A DNA stretch of 7,439 nt from Ktedonobacteraceae bacterium (GTDB taxonomy: Bacteria; Chloroflexota; Ktedonobacteria; Ktedonobacterales; Ktedonobacteraceae). Every line of letters starts with the position of its first letter. Position 1 is the first letter of the stretch. The translations under genes were made by a program, and so were the position numbers. Under the pieces are notes generated by a model. It was given only the letters and a program-made list of their open reading frames with translations. It did not search any database and was not told where the DNA came from. Location of the stretch: assembly GCA_017354095.1 (NCBI GenBank), contig JAFMRP010000219.1:1-7439 (forward strand). The letters are read 5' to 3'. This document shows, one piece after another, positions 6,843 through 7,439 of this stretch.

Positions 6843-7073
6843 ATGACTTCTATTCTCGTTTTGCTTGGCTTTTTCATTGGTCTGGCCCTGACTTCTCAAC
6901 GCTGGGGCGCAGATAGCACCGACAAAATCGACAGTCCTGAGTGGGAGCGCCGGCGATCCTGGAATATGCGCCTATACGCCTCAACAGAGATCCGGCCTCA
7001 AGCGCGACATCACTCGCCACGCAGCAACGGCCATCTCCCTCACGCTCGTTACCAGCTAAACTCGCTGCTCTGA
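6843..7073 (+). CDS. Short single-helix membrane protein, possibly frameshifted
   Basis: Encodes 76 residues. The start is well supported: AGGAGG (6829-6834) lies 8 bases before the ATG. Residues 1-17 (MTSILVLLGFFIGLALT) form one hydrophobic helix. A short charged stretch follows, RWGADSTDKIDSPEWERR, which looks like a genuine soluble tail. From about residue 39 on, the sequence turns rich in Arg, His, Pro and Ser, as out-of-frame translation often does. The +1 frame there reads SGLKRDITRHAATAISLTLVTS, with C-rich third positions, and stops at a TAA near 7060. The gene may therefore carry a one-base shift, real or from sequencing, or the tail may simply be unconserved. No family is recognised. 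Small proteins of this helix-plus-charged-tail form are common in Ktedonobacteria; no function is known. Confidence 0.6.
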   Translation: MTSILVLLGFFIGLALTSQRWGADSTDKIDSPEWERRRSWNMRLYASTEIRPQARHHSPRSNGHLPHARYQLNSLL

Positions 7074-7152
7074 TCGCACAACGTCATTTCCGTTTTTACA
7101 TGCCTTACAAAGAATAGCTCTCTGAACCCGCACTACGCGGTACGGTTATTCA

Positions 7153-7184
7153 AACGAGGAGGCTCCCGTGGGAGCCTCCTCGTT
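7153..7184 (+). terminator. Strong hairpin, likely terminator before the cys gene
   Basis: A perfect 14-bp stem, AACGAGGAGGCTCC (7153-7166) with GGAGCCTCCTCGTT (7171-7184), closes a CGTG loop. It lies 80 bases after the short ORF and just before the next promoter, the usual place for a terminator. Only TT and then C-rich sequence follow on the plus strand, so it lacks a proper U tract. On the minus strand, TTTGAATAA follows the stem. It could act in both directions or be a transcript-stabilising hairpin. Confidence 0.6.
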
Positions 7185-7192
7185 CCCCACAT

Positions 7193-7221
7193 TTCAAGTT
7201 TCCCTCTCATAGTGCTATACT
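7193..7221 (+). promoter_or_regulatory. Extended -10 promoter for the cys gene
   Basis: TATACT (7216-7221) is a 5-of-6 -10 element extended by TGC (7213-7215). TTCAAG (7193-7198), a weak -35, is 17 bases upstream. The transcript would start near 7228, about 44 bases before the preferred GTG start at 7272. The position right after a strong hairpin supports independent transcription of the cys gene. Confidence 0.55.
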
Positions 7222-7271
7222 ATCTTCGTCAAATTGGTCATCTCATCAAAAGTACAATGAGGGAAAAGTCC

Positions 7272-7439
7272 GTGAATAATACATCCGAGCCTGCGATGGG
7301 CAACATGCACTACTACCATGACATCCTGGAGGCCATTGGCAATACACCACTGGTGCGCCTCAACCGCATCGCCAGCGACGTCCCCCCGCTGGTGCTGGCC
7401 AAAATGGAGATGTTTAACCCGGGCGGCAGCGTCAAGGAC
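7272..7439 (+). CDS. PLP-dependent cysteine synthase / cystathionine beta-synthase, N-terminal part
   Basis: Fifty-six codons are present before the window ends. In-frame starts are ATG 7257, GTG 7272, ATG 7296 and ATG 7305. GTG 7272 is preferred because GAGGG (7259-7263) lies 8 bases upstream; the others lack a ribosome site. The protein shows HDILEAIGNTPLVRLNRI, the conserved N-terminal signature of the family, and then AKMEMFNPGGSVKD, where the Lys is the PLP Schiff-base residue. NPGGSVKD, in place of the NPSGSVKD usual in CysK, leans towards cystathionine beta-synthase-like members, but the C-terminal part (CBS domains or not) is outside the window. The enzyme makes cysteine from O-acetylserine and sulfide, or cystathionine from serine and homocysteine, in the cytoplasm. 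Confidence 0.9.
   Translation, partial: MNNTSEPAMGNMHYYHDILEAIGNTPLVRLNRIASDVPPLVLAKMEMFNPGGSVKD

Noticed and set aside
6731..6916. 61-codon frame starting with TTG
   Set aside because: It overlaps the short ORF at 6843 in another frame, lacks an RBS and has a shadow-like composition.

Overview
The window looks like chromosomal DNA of a Ktedonobacteria-type Chloroflexota bacterium. This is inferred from the gene families, not from a search. The clues are a Hanks-type Ser/Thr kinase and a kinase-less relative that share an extracellular domain of the kind usually annotated 'baseplate J/gp47 family' in that group, a Uma2-type PD-(D/E)XK nuclease gene, and a very short membrane ORF with a strong Shine-Dalgarno. 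Codons favour C in third position, which fits moderately high GC.

Layout. Bases 3-1802 (+) hold the 3' part of a gene whose frame is open to the left edge. It encodes a disordered acidic/Pro/Gly-rich cytoplasmic region, one membrane helix and a large secreted domain. A Uma2-family gene follows (+, best start 1876, end 2505), then an 799-residue membrane Ser/Thr kinase (2566-4965, +). The kinase ectodomain is clearly paralogous to that of the first gene. A YceI-family protein lies convergent on the minus strand (4972-5676), with only 6 bp between the two stop codons. A divergent promoter region leads to a two-helix membrane protein of unknown function (5853-6494, +). Next is a gene-poor stretch (6495-6842) with one good sigma70-like promoter, then a short membrane ORF with an excellent RBS (6843-7073) whose 3' half may be frameshifted. 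A strong hairpin (7153-7184) and an extended -10 promoter precede the 5' end of a PLP-dependent cysteine synthase / cystathionine beta-synthase gene, which runs off the right edge.

How it may fit together (inference). The two paralogues have the same topology: inside tail, one helix, outside beta-rich domain with a vicinal Cys-Cys. One carries a kinase inside and the other a phosphorylatable, disordered tail. This suggests a surface sensor/kinase pair comparable in layout to PASTA-type receptor kinases. The Uma2 gene between them, the YceI gene and the cys gene have no obvious functional link to the pair. No CRISPR array, tRNA, rRNA, IS element or phage structural gene is visible.
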